DNA of 64,000 bases from Streptomyces actinomycinicus. GTDB taxonomy: Bacteria > Actinomycetota > Actinomycetes > Streptomycetales > Streptomycetaceae. Below the pieces are notes generated by a model. The model did no database searches. It had not been told where the DNA came from and worked only from the letters and a program-made list of their open reading frames with translations. The stretch covers positions 682,001-746,000 of the forward strand of contig NZ_JAERRK010000001.1 of the NCBI RefSeq assembly GCF_016741775.1, in the 5' to 3' direction. Each line of letters opens with the position of its first letter. The first letter of the stretch is position 1. This document shows positions 63,936-64,000 of the stretch, piece after piece. The position numbers and the translations under genes are program-made.

Positions 63936-63952
63936 CCTGACGCCACGTCAGG
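63936..63952. promoter_or_regulatory. Third CTGACG-type palindrome near the window end
   Basis: CCTGACG (63936-63942) and CGTCAGG (63946-63952) form perfect 7 bp arms around CCA. It lies 146 bp upstream of the kinase gene start and just before the right edge of the window, so it may belong to a gene beginning beyond 64000 on the plus strand. The last 210 bp contain no gene I can support. Confidence 0.55.
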
Positions 63953-64000
63953 AGCCTTCACAACTGTGGGGTGCTGGGCTATACAGAGGGCGCCGGACTG

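Overview
The window is a 64 kb piece of chromosome from a high-GC actinomycete, almost certainly Streptomyces. The evidence is the very GC-rich third codon positions, frequent GTG and TTG starts, many 1-20 bp gene overlaps, and Streptomyces-typical families: SCO2322-like, DUF4383, DUF397/DUF5753, a SigE-family sigma factor and LLM F420 oxidoreductases. There are also many copies of the intergenic GTTCCCCGCGCCCC element. I see no insertion sequence, prophage, CRISPR array, rRNA or replication origin. There is one tRNA, tRNA-Val(UAC).

Layout. 1-12 kb: cell-envelope and housekeeping genes (end of a penicillin-binding protein, a polysaccharide deacetylase-like protein, an amidase-domain protein, tRNA-Val, panE, DoxX, a mannosyltransferase-like protein, DedA, a secreted HNH nuclease), then a yybP-ykoY (manganese) riboswitch ahead of a TMEM165/GDT1 cation exporter. 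12-24 kb: a HAD phosphatase, an MFS pump fused to a MarR-like domain, two related membrane/low-complexity proteins, and a DUF2330 gene that runs in frame into an O-methyltransferase. 23.6-25.2 kb: an ATPase / XRE-DUF5753 / DUF397 developmental-type module. 25.2-27.9 kb: a divergent FadA5-type thiolase and CYP125-type P450. 31-37.6 kb: a cobalamin riboswitch followed by two secreted proteins and an ECF transporter (T, A and S parts), a probable corrinoid uptake operon. 39-43 kb: a tightly overlapped operon of XRE regulator, HEXXH metalloprotease-like protein, multi-pass membrane protein and flavin monooxygenase. 43-47.6 kb: an MBL-fold hydrolase, a TolB-like propeller, and an aldehyde dehydrogenase with a P450-type ferredoxin. 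47.7-52.2 kb: a TPP riboswitch-like RNA with no gene behind it, a KstR-type TetR regulator, and a glycosyltransferase / methyltransferase / prenyltransferase-like operon. 52-64 kb: small membrane proteins and lipoproteins, an LLM oxidoreductase, a cell-wall amidase, an MFS fused to a carboxypeptidase-regulatory-like domain, a thiolase-like lipid-transfer protein, a SigE-type sigma factor with membrane partner, and a DesK/DesR-type two-component system.

Main interpretation. The TetR regulator at 48.1-48.7 kb looks like mycobacterial KstR, the repressor of steroid catabolism. The KstR operator TnnAACnnGTTnnA occurs, perfectly or with one mismatch, at six promoter positions spread over 33 kb. 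These lie before fadA5, before cyp125, before the MBL hydrolase, before the aldehyde dehydrogenase-ferredoxin pair, between kstR and the glycosyltransferase operon, and before the lipid-transfer protein. The genes are not clustered but seem tied together by this operator, so the window appears to hold a dispersed KstR regulon for sterol or isoprenoid side-chain oxidation. A second palindrome, CTGACGnnnCGTCAG, occurs at three places, one of them beside the KstR box of the lipid-transfer gene.
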